Assembly: GCF_001895145.1 (NCBI RefSeq)
Contig: NZ_BDIR01000004.1
Span: 62,001-126,000 of the forward strand
Length of the DNA: 64,000 nucleotides
Source: Arcobacter sp. LA11
Lineage (GTDB): Bacteria > Campylobacterota > Campylobacteria > Campylobacterales > Arcobacteraceae
Direction of reading: 5' to 3'
In this document: piece by piece, positions 19,720 through 29,163 of the stretch
How positions within the stretch are numbered: the first letter of the stretch is position 1
Layout of the letters: every line of letters starts with the position of its first letter
Notes under the pieces: model-generated
What the model was told of the DNA's origin: nothing
Databases searched by the model: none
The model's input: the letters and a program-made list of their open reading frames with translations, nothing else
Program-made: the position numbers and the translations under genes

Positions 19720-20514
19720 TTAAATATTTTTTTCTAATATAATTCTTTTTAATTCTTGTATTTCTTCTTTTAAAGATTTGATTTCTGTTTTTAGTTCATT
19801 TTCAGAAACTTGAACCTCTTTTATCATATCTTTTTCTTCTTCTTTTAAAATAGCCATAGCATCTACTATAATTGCTACAACTAAATTTATCATTACAAAT
19901 GTTGCAACAAATATAAAAGGAACAAAAAATACCCAAGCATATGGATGAACTTCCATTATAGGCCTTACAATTCCCATAGACCAAGATTCTAGGGTCATTA
20001 TTTGAAATAGAGTATAAAATGATTCTCCTAATGTTCCAAACCATTGAGGAAAAGTATTTGCATAAAGGTTTGTAGCCATGATGGCAAAAACATAAAAAAT
20101 TAAACTCATAAGTCCTACAATTGATAGCATTCCCGGAATTACACTAATTAGTGCAGCAACAATTTTTCTCATTTGTGGAACTACTGTTATTAGTCTAAAA
20201 AGTCTTAGAACTCTTAATATTCTTAAAACAGAGAAACCTCCACTTGATGGAATAAGAGAGATTGTAACAACAAAAAAGTCAAATAGTGACCAAGGGTCTT
20301 TGAAGAAAGATAATCTATGTGCATAGATTCTTAGTAATACTTCTATTGTAAATATTGTAATAACAAATTTATCAAAGGTATTTATTAGACTTCCGTAAGA
20401 TTGAGTAACAGATTTAGAAGTTTCTAAACCCATAGTAATACCATTTAGTATAATTAATATAATGATAAAGTTTTGAAATTTTTTTGATTCGACTAATATT
20501 TTTATTTTGTTCAA
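19720..20514 (-). CDS. bacterial voltage-gated sodium channel, NavAb-like
   Basis: This 264-residue six-helix channel subunit forms homotetramers. The S4 sensor has arginines at 98, 101, 104 and 107 in the run [12 protein letters not shown]. The selectivity filter TLESWS is at 174-179, with the high-field-strength Glu176. The inner gate helix is [15 protein letters not shown], and the tail (225-262) is a Glu/Lys/Leu coiled coil. All of these, and stretches such as [14 protein letters not shown], agree with NavAb from Arcobacter butzleri as I remember it. The start is TTG 20514 with AGGA six bases upstream. It has its own -10 box inside a perfect inverted repeat. Its physiological role in bacteria is mostly unknown. 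Confidence 0.95.
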   Translation of the reverse strand: MNKIKILVESKKFQNFIIILIILNGITMGLETSKSVTQSYGSLINTFDKFVITIFTIEVLLRIYAHRLSFFKDPWSLFDFFVVTISLIPSSGGFSVLRILRVLRLFRLITVVPQMRKIVAALISVIPGMLSIVGLMSLIFYVFAIMATNLYANTFPQWFGTLGESFYTLFQIMTLESWSMGIVRPIMEVHPYAWVFFVPFIFVATFVMINLVVAIIVDAMAILKEEEKDMIKEVQVSENELKTEIKSLKEEIQELKRIILEKNI

Positions 20515-20524
20515 GTTTTTTCCT

Positions 20525-20553
20525 AAGTTTTTTTGGATTATACAAAAAAACTT
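20525..20553 (-). promoter_or_regulatory. channel-gene promoter inside an 11-bp inverted repeat
   Basis: The arms AAGTTTTTTTG (20525-20535) and CAAAAAAACTT (20543-20553) are exact complements. The seven bases between them contain the minus-strand -10 TATAAT (20542-20537). The expected transcript start is near 20530, 16 bases before the TTG. The repeat could be a regulator site or an early RNA hairpin, or could reflect low-complexity DNA. Confidence 0.5.
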
Positions 20554-20648
20554 ATTTTTTTTCTATATTTAATTGTATAAGATTTTTTAATTTAACATAA
20601 TTTAAAAGGAATAAAAGAATTTTTAGAAGAATTTATTTTATATAAAAA

Positions 20649-20676
20649 GAAGTCATAAATTTAAATTTATAACTTC
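20649..20676 (-). terminator. terminator after cysS
   Basis: An 11-pair stem (20649-20659 with 20666-20676, one G-U pair) starts in the last cysS codons. It is followed on the minus strand by TTTTTATAT. It separates the cysS-nusA unit from the channel gene. Confidence 0.7.
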
Positions 20677-22070
20677 TCCCAAACAACACCATTTGGTGTA
20701 TCCATAATTGAAACTCCAAGTTTTGAAATGTCTTCTCTAATCTTATCTGCCATTTCAAAATCTTTATTTTTTTTAGCTTCATTTCTTTTTTCAATTAGAA
20801 ATTCGATATTTAATATATCTTCTTGTGAAATTCCAAACTGAAAATATTTATATGCATCATTAAAACCTATTCCAAATATTTCATTAATAAATTCAAAAGT
20901 AGATACAAGTTCTTTTTTAAAGCTTTTATTTTTTGGCTCTTTATCTAAAGTTTCATTTGCTTTATTTATATATTCATCAATAATTGAAATTGCTTTTGCT
21001 GAGTTTAAATCGTCATTTAGTGCTTCAAGAAGCTCTTCTTTAAATTTTTTATTTACGGCAGATTTACCTAATCCATAAACTCTTTTTTTAACTCTATAAA
21101 ACTTATCAAGTCTTTTTTTAGATGATATTAAATCTTCTTCATTAAAGTTAAAATTAGCTCTATATTGAGCAGTTAGAAGATAGAATCTTACAACTTCCCC
21201 TGAATATGATTTTAAAATATCTTTTAAGAAAAATGAGTTACCAAGTGATTTGCTCATTTTTTCACCATCTATATTTACAAATCCATTATGCATCCAGTAT
21301 TTGGCTAGATTTGCTTTTGATGAACATCTAGTTTGTGCAGCTTCATTTTCATGATGTGGAAATAGAAGGTCAGCTCCACCACCATGAATATCTATTTGAT
21401 AATCTTCATCTTTATATGCAAGATGTTTATTAATCATAGCCGAACACTCTATATGCCAACCAGGACGACCTTTTCCAAATGGTGAATCATATGCTACATC
21501 ATCAGCTTTTTCAAATTTCCAGAGTGCAAAATCTGAAGGGTTTCTTTTTTCTTGATTTGATTCAACTCTAGCAATTGAGTTTTCATCACTTGCTCTATTT
21601 GATAATGAACCATAGTTTTTATCTTTTGAAACATCAAAATAAACGCCATCTGAAATAGAGTATGCAATATCTTTTGACATTAAATCACTAATCATATCAA
21701 TCATAATTTCTACATTTTGGGTAGCTTTTGGTTCAAAAGTATTAGGTAAAATATTTAAGATTTCCATATCATTTTTATATGCATTGATATATTCTGTAGT
21801 TACATCTTCTAAAGTTCTATTTGTTTCATTCATTTTTTTGATAATTTTATCATCGATATCAGTGAAGTTTTTCGTCATAGTAACGTTATAGTTATTTGCT
21901 TTTAAAACTCTATGCAGTAGGTCAAAAGCTATTGCAGAACGAGCGTGACCTAAGTGTGAATCATCGTACACTGTAGGACCACAAACGTATATTTTTACAT
22001 CATTGTTTTTTATAGGTTCAAAAGGAACTTTTTCTTTTTTAACTGAATCAAAAACTGATATTTTAGCCAT
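20667..22070 (-). CDS. cysS: cysteinyl-tRNA synthetase
   Basis: This is a 467-residue class I synthetase. The HIGH-type motif is HLGH, just after CGPTVYDDS, and KMSKSLGN is the second ATP motif. Zinc ligands are visible as Cys31 of VCGPTVY and in WHIECSAM and HGGGADLLFPHHENE. The C-terminal helical anticodon region ends with VSIMDTPNGVVWEKL. Length is standard. Its start codon overlaps the nusA stop (TAATG arrangement), so translation is likely coupled to nusA, an uncommon pairing. A terminator begins in its last codons. Confidence 0.97.
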   Translation of the reverse strand: MAKISVFDSVKKEKVPFEPIKNNDVKIYVCGPTVYDDSHLGHARSAIAFDLLHRVLKANNYNVTMTKNFTDIDDKIIKKMNETNRTLEDVTTEYINAYKNDMEILNILPNTFEPKATQNVEIMIDMISDLMSKDIAYSISDGVYFDVSKDKNYGSLSNRASDENSIARVESNQEKRNPSDFALWKFEKADDVAYDSPFGKGRPGWHIECSAMINKHLAYKDEDYQIDIHGGGADLLFPHHENEAAQTRCSSKANLAKYWMHNGFVNIDGEKMSKSLGNSFFLKDILKSYSGEVVRFYLLTAQYRANFNFNEEDLISSKKRLDKFYRVKKRVYGLGKSAVNKKFKEELLEALNDDLNSAKAISIIDEYINKANETLDKEPKNKSFKKELVSTFEFINEIFGIGFNDAYKYFQFGISQEDILNIEFLIEKRNEAKKNKDFEMADKIREDISKLGVSIMDTPNGVVWEKL

Positions 22071-23236
22071 TATTTAAATAATGCCTCTAAACTTGCTGTA
22101 TCAGTTGTTCTTTCTTCTTTTTCTTTATTAGTAGTTCCAACTGTAGCTCCACCAATCTCTTTTAACTCAATATCATATTTTGTTAACATTGAAGCAAGTC
22201 TGATATTTAAACCAGCTTTTCCAATTGCTTTTGATTTTTGGTCATCTGGAATAGTTACAACAGCTTTTCCTTTTTCACCATGTTCTGCATATTTTTCAAT
22301 TTTTACACTTGAAATAATTGCAGGAGATAATGCTCTTGAGATGAACATTTCTGGCATATCTGAGTATTCTACACAATCAATATTTTCACCATGAAGTTGT
22401 GCTGAAACTGCCATAACTCTAACACCTTTTACTCCAACAATTGAACCAATAGGATCAACTTGTGCATCAGTTGTTGAAAGTGCAATTTTAGCTCTGCTTC
22501 CTGGGATTCTAGCACTAGCTTCGATTGCAATAATTTCATCTTTTAATTCAGGAACTTCAAGTCTTAAAAGAGATTCTAAAAATTTTGGAGATGTTCTTGA
22601 AATTTCAACAATTAGACCATTTGTTTTATCAATATTTACAGATTTTACAACAGCCTTAACTGTGTCTCCAACTTTGAAAGATTCACCTTTTATTCTACTT
22701 TTTCTAGGTAGCATTCCTCTTACTTCACCAATTTCTACAAAAGTATTTTCTTGTCTATCAACTCTTGTAACACTTCCACTTATAGTTTTACCAATTTTAT
22801 TTTTATATTTACTAAGAAGTGTTTCTTCTAAAAATCTTTGAATTCTATATTCGAAATTATTATGTAAGATAGTAGCTGCATTTCTTCCCATGTTTTCAAA
22901 TTCTAAATCATAATTTACGAAGTCACCAATTTCTAAATCTGTGTCTATTTTTTTTGCTTCGTCAAATGAAATAAAATTCTCTTTACTAATAATGTTTTCG
23001 TATTCGTCAACACCATCTTCTAATAATTTTTCGTCTTCATTTTCAACTACTTCGATTTTTTGAAATAGTTCTAGTTTTTTATTTTCTCTATCAATTTCTG
23101 CATCGAATCTTAGTGTTGGGTCAACCATTTTTTCGGCTGTTTTGATTAATGCTTCTTTTAAAGCATTTTCAACATCTTCTATTTTTAAACCTTTTTCATA
23201 GGCAATAGAATCTAAAATATCTATAATTTTATCCAT
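22070..23236 (-). CDS. nusA: transcription termination/antitermination factor NusA
   Basis: The 388-residue NusA has an N-terminal RNA-polymerase-binding domain (1-120), an S1 domain (about 130-200, GKTISGSVTRVDRQENTFVEIG), and two KH domains containing SARIPGSRAKIAL, DPIGSIVGVKGVRVMAV and SKAIGKAGLNIRLA. It lacks the C-terminal acidic repeats of E. coli NusA, as is normal in this group. It binds polymerase and modulates pausing and termination. It is first of the nusA-cysS pair and is divergent from the HP0268-family gene across 153 bases. Confidence 0.95.
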   Translation of the reverse strand: MDKIIDILDSIAYEKGLKIEDVENALKEALIKTAEKMVDPTLRFDAEIDRENKKLELFQKIEVVENEDEKLLEDGVDEYENIISKENFISFDEAKKIDTDLEIGDFVNYDLEFENMGRNAATILHNNFEYRIQRFLEETLLSKYKNKIGKTISGSVTRVDRQENTFVEIGEVRGMLPRKSRIKGESFKVGDTVKAVVKSVNIDKTNGLIVEISRTSPKFLESLLRLEVPELKDEIIAIEASARIPGSRAKIALSTTDAQVDPIGSIVGVKGVRVMAVSAQLHGENIDCVEYSDMPEMFISRALSPAIISSVKIEKYAEHGEKGKAVVTIPDDQKSKAIGKAGLNIRLASMLTKYDIELKEIGGATVGTTNKEKEERTTDTASLEALFK

Positions 23237-23389
23237 TAAATAACCTTCTTGTTTGACATTGAAATGTAATGTTTTTGATTTCCAATGTAGAGTAGGTCAA
23301 TATTATAGCATAAACTCCTTTTATAGAAATTAAAGCAATTTTAAGATATATTATCTAGCTAATTAAAAAAGAACAAAAGGCTAATTAAT

Positions 23390-23632
23390 ATGGAATTATT
23401 ATTTGCAAGAAATGAACTTACGGAAAAACCAAAAAAAGTTCAACTTGATAAAGTAAAAGAAGAGTTACAAAAAGATGGTGAAAAGATATTTTATTTTGAT
23501 AGAGATAACTCTCACAAAGACATGATGGCATTAGTAGATGCTTTAGAAGATGAAGGTTACAATGTATACTTTAGAGAAGTAAAATATGGTTTAGCTGATG
23601 AAGAGTATATGTATGAGGTTCATGCTCTGTAA
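23390..23632 (+). CDS. HP0268-family small protein (putative nuclease)
   Basis: This 80-residue acidic protein begins MELLFARNELTEKPKKVQLD and has the IFYFDRDNSHKDMMALVDALEDEGYNVYF core. From memory it aligns with Helicobacter pylori HP0268, reported to have an Smr-like fold and nicking nuclease/RNase activity; the YF-x-x-x-N-x-HKDM pattern is shared. The following genes, miaB and a DUF374 protein, match the HP0268-HP0269-HP0270 order. A role in RNA metabolism beside a tRNA-modifying enzyme is plausible but unproven here. Confidence 0.78.
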   Translation: MELLFARNELTEKPKKVQLDKVKEELQKDGEKIFYFDRDNSHKDMMALVDALEDEGYNVYFREVKYGLADEEYMYEVHAL

Positions 23633-23656
23633 GAATTACAAGAAGCAAATGAATTA

Positions 23657-24973
23657 ATGAGTAAAGAAGAAAATAAAAAACTATTTATAGAAACGCTTGG
23701 TTGTCAGATGAACGATACTGATAGCCAGCATATTATTGCTGAACTAAAAGAACATAAAAATTATTCTACTACGAGGAATATGGAAGAAGCAGATTTAATT
23801 ATAATTAATACCTGTTCAGTAAGAGAGAAACCTGTTCAAAAACTTTTTTCAGAAATTGGACAGTTTAATAAAAAGAAAAAAGATAGTGCTAAGATTGGTG
23901 TTTGTGGTTGTACTGCATCTCATCTTGGTGATGATATTATGAAAAGAGCACCTTATGTAGATTTTGTATTAGGTGCTAGAAATATTTCAAAAATTAAAGA
24001 TGTTGTTGATAAAAAAGGTGCAGTTGAGATTGATATAGATTATGATGATTCAACTTACCAATTTGCTGCATCTGGAATGAATATGTATAAAACTTCTGTA
24101 AATATCTCTATTGGATGTGATAAAGAGTGTACGTATTGTATTGTTCCTGCAACTAGAGGTGAAGAAATTTCAATTCCTCTTGAAATGATTGTAGAGCAAG
24201 TGCAAAAAGATGTGGCAAATGGTGCAGTTGAAGTTACGCTTTTAGGTCAAAATGTAAACTCTTATGGAAGAAGATTCTCTGATGGAAGAGAAAAAACATC
24301 TTTTACAAAACTTTTACAAGAAGTTTCAAAAATTGATGGTTTAGAAAGAATTAGATTTACATCTCCACACCCACTACATATGGATGATGAGTTTATTGAA
24401 GAGTTTGCAAAAAATCCTAAAATTTCTAAATGTATTCATATGCCATTACAAAGTGGTTCATCTTCTATTTTAAAAGCTATGAAAAGAGGATACTCAAAAG
24501 AAGGTTTTCTTAAAAGAGCTAAAAAGATTAGAGACTTAATTCCTGAAGTAAGAATTACAACGGATATTATTGTAGCTTTCCCTGGTGAAACACAAGAAGA
24601 TTTTGAAGATACAATTGATGTAATAAAACAAGTTAGATTTGATCAAATTTTTAATTTTAAATATTCTGCTAGACCAAATACACAAGCTTTAGAACTTGAA
24701 GATAAAGAAATACCTGATGAGATTGGTAGTGCTAGATTAACTGAAGTAATTGAGTTACATAAACTCCATCAAAGTGAGCATATGGATTCAAATATTGGTA
24801 AAACAGTAAATGTACTTTTTGAGTCTTTAAAACCAAATGGAGAAGTATCAGGATTTACAGACAATTACTGTCAAGTATTTGTAAAAGGAAGTGATGAACT
24901 TTTAGGACGTTTTGTTGATGTAAAAATTACAGGTGCAACAAGAACAGCTTTAAAAGGTGAAGTGATAAATTAA
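23657..24973 (+). CDS. miaB: tRNA-2-methylthio-N6-dimethylallyladenosine synthase
   Basis: This 438-residue radical-SAM methylthiotransferase has an auxiliary cluster held by Cys16 (LGCQMND), Cys53 (NTCSVRE) and Cys85 (CGC). The SAM cluster cysteines are 154, 158 and 161 (GCDKECTYC). The C-terminal TRAM domain binds tRNA. The [15 protein letters not shown] and [19 protein letters not shown] motifs favour MiaB over RimO or MtaB. It adds the methylthio group to i6A37 in tRNAs reading U-starting codons. The next gene's ATG follows the stop without a gap. Confidence 0.94.
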   Translation: MSKEENKKLFIETLGCQMNDTDSQHIIAELKEHKNYSTTRNMEEADLIIINTCSVREKPVQKLFSEIGQFNKKKKDSAKIGVCGCTASHLGDDIMKRAPYVDFVLGARNISKIKDVVDKKGAVEIDIDYDDSTYQFAASGMNMYKTSVNISIGCDKECTYCIVPATRGEEISIPLEMIVEQVQKDVANGAVEVTLLGQNVNSYGRRFSDGREKTSFTKLLQEVSKIDGLERIRFTSPHPLHMDDEFIEEFAKNPKISKCIHMPLQSGSSSILKAMKRGYSKEGFLKRAKKIRDLIPEVRITTDIIVAFPGETQEDFEDTIDVIKQVRFDQIFNFKYSARPNTQALELEDKEIPDEIGSARLTEVIELHKLHQSEHMDSNIGKTVNVLFESLKPNGEVSGFTDNYCQVFVKGSDELLGRFVDVKITGATRTALKGEVIN

Positions 24974-25588
24974 ATGAAATCTTTTTTAATCACAAAAGTT
25001 GTTCCTTTTATTTTACAACTTTTTGTAAGATTTATTTATATTACAAGTAAAAAAGTTTTTCATCATCCTAAGATTGATGAAAATGAAGCTCATGTTATTG
25101 CCTTTTGGCATGGGGAGCTTTTGATGCAACCTTTTAATTATCAGAAATTAAAGCCAAAAGGTAAAGTAAGTGCAATGATAAGCCAACATAAAGATGGTGA
25201 AGCAATTACTAAAACTGTGGAGTATTTAGGGATACATTCTGTAAGGGGTTCAAGTTCAAGAGGTGCTGCAAAGGTTTTAATCTCTGCAATTAAAGAGATT
25301 AAAGGTGGAGATGATATTGCAATTACTCCTGATGGTCCTAGAGGACCTAGACACTCAGTTGCAGATGGAATAGTTGCAATTTCAAAGAAGACAAATGCTA
25401 AAATATTAGTATTTAATTGTAAACCGAGTAAATATTGGCAGTTTAAGTCTTGGGATAAGTTTATTGTTCCTAAGCCTTTTGGTACTTTGGAGTTTTTTAT
25501 TCAAGAGCCTTTAGATATAAGTGAACTTGAAATGGAAGATGCAAAAGAATTAATTAAAGAAAAAATGCTTATAAATGCAATGAAATAA
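24974..25588 (+). CDS. DUF374-family acyltransferase-like protein
   Basis: This 204-residue protein has an N-terminal hydrophobic helix (about 5-25). AFWHGELLMQPF follows, with an acyltransferase-like His, then MISQHKDGEAITKT, GSSSRGAAK and ITPDGPRGPRHSVADGIVAIS. This is the DUF374 pattern, related to the LpxL/PlsC lysophospholipid or lipid A acyltransferases. It probably acts at the inner-membrane face, on lipid A or a related lipid. The exact acceptor cannot be read. It is fused tightly to miaB (stop and start adjacent). Confidence 0.85.
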   Translation: MKSFLITKVVPFILQLFVRFIYITSKKVFHHPKIDENEAHVIAFWHGELLMQPFNYQKLKPKGKVSAMISQHKDGEAITKTVEYLGIHSVRGSSSRGAAKVLISAIKEIKGGDDIAITPDGPRGPRHSVADGIVAISKKTNAKILVFNCKPSKYWQFKSWDKFIVPKPFGTLEFFIQEPLDISELEMEDAKELIKEKMLINAMK

Positions 25589-25602
25589 GGTGTTAAACTA
25601 CG

Positions 25603-27174
25603 ATGTTTTCTAAAGAATCTTTATATATCAATGCTATAAAATATAAAGCACAACTAAAGATTAATTATAAAAAATTAAATAATGATGATATTATTGAAAC
25701 AAATAGTTCCGTATTTATTGCAAAAGATGATATTTTAGGTAGAGATATTGCATCAAAGTTAAATGCTCAAGCATCTCTTATAAATAATACATTTATTTCA
25801 ACACTACTTCTTCAAGATGAAACTAAACTAGTAAAGAAAAAAGATTTAAAGTCAAAAGATTTTACTTATACTTCTTTAAATAATGACTATGATATATCAG
25901 TTTCAAAAAATACTCTTTTTGAAACAAAAAATTATTTTGAAAAATGTGGAGTAGATTATATTTTTTCTGCATATCATATACTAAATTTACATATTGAACA
26001 AAATCCTTGTAATAATAATCTTGTAGTATTGTTATTCAATAATCAAGCTTTTTGTGTAATTCTTAATTCTAAAGGAGAGATAGTATTTAATAGAAAATTA
26101 GAGTTAACTTCTTTTGAGAAAATTAAAGAGAGTGAATTTTATGAAAATGATATTTTAGGGCAAAAACTTTTTGATGAGATATATTTTTTAGAGTTGAATG
26201 AAGCTATTAAAAATACAATAGAAGAGTTTTATAAAATTACAAAAAATGTCTTTATTGAGAAAGTTTCACTTTTATATAATTTAAAACAGATTTCTGAAGA
26301 ACAAATATCTTCTATGAATGAAAACTTTATGATTGATGTAACTTATCATCCAATTTCTGTAGATGAAGAGTTATTTGAGTTATCAAAAGATTCACATATT
26401 CATAAAAGCTTTATTAAACCTAGAAATAAGCCAAACAATGGTTTTTCAAGTTTAATTAGTACACTATTGATACTTGCCTTAATTTTAGGTGTTGGGTACG
26501 TCTATCTTCCTTATGATAAATTATTTAATAAAGAAATAAAAAAAGAAGTAGTAGTAAAAAAAGAAGAAGTTATTGAACGAGTAGTTCAACTTCCTGATCA
26601 TTCTTTTAAAAATGGTGTTATTGAAACTAGAATTTTAAAACTATTAGAAATGGTTCCCTATGATGTGGTATTAAAAGAGTTATTAGTTGAAAAGAATTCG
26701 ATTAAAATAGATGCTGATTTATTAAATAAAGATACGTATATAAAAGTTATTCAACCTCAATTATTAGAAAGTTATAAAGTAACTAATATTAATTTTAAAG
26801 ACGAAAAATCGCATATTTTAGAGGGTGTTATTTTAGCTGAGAACTTAAAAGAGAAAAGTATTACTAAATTTAGAGATTATAAAGATACATATATTTCAAA
26901 TGAATTTATGCCAATAATAACAGTAACAGAACAGATTAAAATACTTTTTCCTAAAGATACTATTGTAACTTTTAAATCAAGTTTTAAATCAGAGGTTGTT
27001 ACTTTTAATTATTTAGTAAATGTAATTATTAAAAGACCTTTAGAGTTTTTTGAAATTATAAATACAATTAGTAATGAGTTATATTCTATTAATATTTCAT
27101 ATCCAGTTAGTTTTGTAAAAACTGAAGCTGGAATTGAAGTAGAATTTATTTTACAGTTTCATCAGCCAAAATAA
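25603..27174 (+). CDS. single-pass membrane protein resembling a PilM-PilN-PilO / GspL fusion
   Basis: The 523-residue protein has a large cytoplasmic N-terminal half (1-280). It has actin-like features, with NNNLVVLLFNNQAFCVILNSKGEIVF resembling the phosphate-loop region of degenerate ASKHA proteins. One membrane helix follows (283-303), then a Lys/Glu/Val linker and a periplasmic part. RILKLLEMVPYDVVLKELLVEKNSIKIDADLLN resembles the PilN pattern of short strands asking whether a potential is expressed, and the C-terminal 150 residues resemble a PilO/GspM-like ferredoxin fold. This suggests a secretion or DNA-uptake assembly-platform subunit. The assignment rests on layout, not on a conserved motif, and confidence is modest. 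It follows the DUF374 gene by 14 bases. Confidence 0.6.
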   Translation: MFSKESLYINAIKYKAQLKINYKKLNNDDIIETNSSVFIAKDDILGRDIASKLNAQASLINNTFISTLLLQDETKLVKKKDLKSKDFTYTSLNNDYDISVSKNTLFETKNYFEKCGVDYIFSAYHILNLHIEQNPCNNNLVVLLFNNQAFCVILNSKGEIVFNRKLELTSFEKIKESEFYENDILGQKLFDEIYFLELNEAIKNTIEEFYKITKNVFIEKVSLLYNLKQISEEQISSMNENFMIDVTYHPISVDEELFELSKDSHIHKSFIKPRNKPNNGFSSLISTLLILALILGVGYVYLPYDKLFNKEIKKEVVVKKEEVIERVVQLPDHSFKNGVIETRILKLLEMVPYDVVLKELLVEKNSIKIDADLLNKDTYIKVIQPQLLESYKVTNINFKDEKSHILEGVILAENLKEKSITKFRDYKDTYISNEFMPIITVTEQIKILFPKDTIVTFKSSFKSEVVTFNYLVNVIIKRPLEFFEIINTISNELYSINISYPVSFVKTEAGIEVEFILQFHQPK

Positions 27175-27177
27175 TTT

Positions 27178-29163
27178 TTAATCAATCCATGTACTAAGTG
27201 CTCTTGGCTTACCTAAATAATAACCTTGTCCATATGTTACTCCAATAGCTGTTAGCTCTTCAACATCCTCTTTTGTCTCAACATATTCAGCAACTGTCTC
27301 TTGTCCTTTTAAATGTGCAATTTCTTGAATATATTTAATTACTGCTTTGTCTGTTGGATCTACATGCATATCTTTTACAAAGCTTCCATCTATTTTTACA
27401 ACGTCAAATGGTAAACTTTTTAAATATTCAAAAGAAGCCATTCCTGTTCCAAAATCATCTAAAGCTAAACCAATTTTTTGAGTTTTTAACCATGAGATAA
27501 ATTCATTTGCTTGGTTAATATTTCCAATTGCAGAACTCTCTGTAATTTCTAGTTCTAATTTCTCCCAAGGAAAATCAAAATGCTTAATTGCTTTTTTTAC
27601 TTTCTTTTGGAAGTCTGGATTATTTAATGTTGAACCTGCAAGGTTTATATGTACTGAATGTAGGCCTTCAATATGTTTTGGTTTTTTTGATACTGTTTCT
27701 AAATAAGTCCAAAGTACGTGCATATCAATTTCTGCCATAAGTTGATATCTTTCTGCTGCTGGAAGAAAATCACCTGGAGATATGAAGTTATTGTTTTTAT
27801 CCCACATTCTAATTAAAATTTCATAACTAACTTTATCACTTTTTTCTTGTAAGGGAACAATGTCTTGTGCAAAAAGTTCAAACCTTGATGGCCCATCTTT
27901 TAACGCTTCTTTTATCTGTGCTGCTGTTTCTAGTTCAGTATTAAATCTTTTTGTTAAATCATCACTTGGATCATAAATATGTGACTTATTTCTCCCTTTA
28001 GCTTTTGCAGTATAAAGAGTTGAATTTGTTGCTTTTAGAAGTTCTTTTAATGTATATTGAAATGGTTTAAAATAAACTAGTGCTATAGAAGCAGATATTG
28101 TATATGTTTCACCTTTCCATACAAATCTAAAGTCTCTGAGTTTTTCTAAACTTTTTTCTAGAAAACTTATTCCCGTTTTAGGTGTACAATCTTTTAAAAG
28201 TACCATAAAACCATCTCCATCTACTCTTGCAAAAATAGAATCTTTTGATAGAGTAGTTGAATATTCTTTAGTAATCATTTTTAAGAGTTCATCTCCTGCT
28301 TGATAACCAGCAGAGTCATTGATAAATTTGAATTGGTCTAAGTCTATATATAATAAATTGTATCCTAAATCTTTTTCATTTTTTAAAGCATTCTGTAGTT
28401 GTTCTTCCATGTAGAATCGGTTATATATTCCTGTTAATTGGTCATGGCTTGCTTGAAATTTTAGTTTCTTTGAAGATTTATATATTTGTTTCATTTGTAA
28501 GTTAAAACCATTAAACAACTCTTTAATTTCATTATTCGCAGTTGTTTTTACAGTAGTGATTTTATTATTTGTAGGGTCACTATCTTTCATAGCATGTAAT
28601 AAATCAATAAATGGTTTAGTATAACTTTTACTTAAAAATAAACTCATAATAAACCCAAATAACAATGCAAATGGGAATATTGCTAATAAAGTTTGAGTAA
28701 TCTGTTTCTCTTTTTGTTTGAATGATGATAAGTCTACATCAATTAATTGAAAACCTAATGTATATCCATCTGCTGATATATCTTTTTTTACAAAGAGATG
28801 TTCATTGTCAAAGATAGTTTTTTCTTTGAATACAGTTAGTTGTCTTTTTGTTAATTCTTTTGTATCTCCATATTGGAATATTGCTTTATTGTTTTCATCA
28901 TATAGAATAACTCCTCTAATCTCTTTAAAGGCTGATAGTCTAAATGTTATATCTGATAGTACATCAGCATTTGGGTTTAATATGAAATTTAAAAGGTCAT
29001 TATTTAATGATTGAGTAATCGCTTCAGTTTGAGTAATGGCATTTTGACGATTCTCTTTTTTTTGTATATTTAATATAAAAAATAGAGTGCTTGCTTCTAC
29101 TACTATTACAATTAAAGTCATAAAGACTATTAATTGTGTTTTTATTCTAAAACGATTCCACAT
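27178..29163 (-). CDS. membrane GGDEF-EAL protein with degenerate GGDEF
   Basis: The 661-residue protein has two membrane helices (about 9-30 and 155-178) around a periplasmic sensor, then a HAMP-like segment and a GGDEF-type domain (about 235-395). In that domain the active-site motif is replaced by VDGDGF, so it is probably catalytically inactive. The EAL domain (about 410-655) keeps the essential acids: YEILIRM, INLAGSTLNN, ELEITESSAI, LDDFGTG, VKIDGSFV and YGQGYYLGKP. It should hydrolyse or bind cyclic di-GMP. The layout is like LapD, but with an intact EAL domain. It is convergent with the previous gene at a three-base gap and shares the minus strand with the rhodanese gene. Confidence 0.88.
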   Translation of the reverse strand: MWNRFRIKTQLIVFMTLIVIVVEASTLFFILNIQKKENRQNAITQTEAITQSLNNDLLNFILNPNADVLSDITFRLSAFKEIRGVILYDENNKAIFQYGDTKELTKRQLTVFKEKTIFDNEHLFVKKDISADGYTLGFQLIDVDLSSFKQKEKQITQTLLAIFPFALLFGFIMSLFLSKSYTKPFIDLLHAMKDSDPTNNKITTVKTTANNEIKELFNGFNLQMKQIYKSSKKLKFQASHDQLTGIYNRFYMEEQLQNALKNEKDLGYNLLYIDLDQFKFINDSAGYQAGDELLKMITKEYSTTLSKDSIFARVDGDGFMVLLKDCTPKTGISFLEKSLEKLRDFRFVWKGETYTISASIALVYFKPFQYTLKELLKATNSTLYTAKAKGRNKSHIYDPSDDLTKRFNTELETAAQIKEALKDGPSRFELFAQDIVPLQEKSDKVSYEILIRMWDKNNNFISPGDFLPAAERYQLMAEIDMHVLWTYLETVSKKPKHIEGLHSVHINLAGSTLNNPDFQKKVKKAIKHFDFPWEKLELEITESSAIGNINQANEFISWLKTQKIGLALDDFGTGMASFEYLKSLPFDVVKIDGSFVKDMHVDPTDKAVIKYIQEIAHLKGQETVAEYVETKEDVEELTAIGVTYGQGYYLGKPRALSTWID

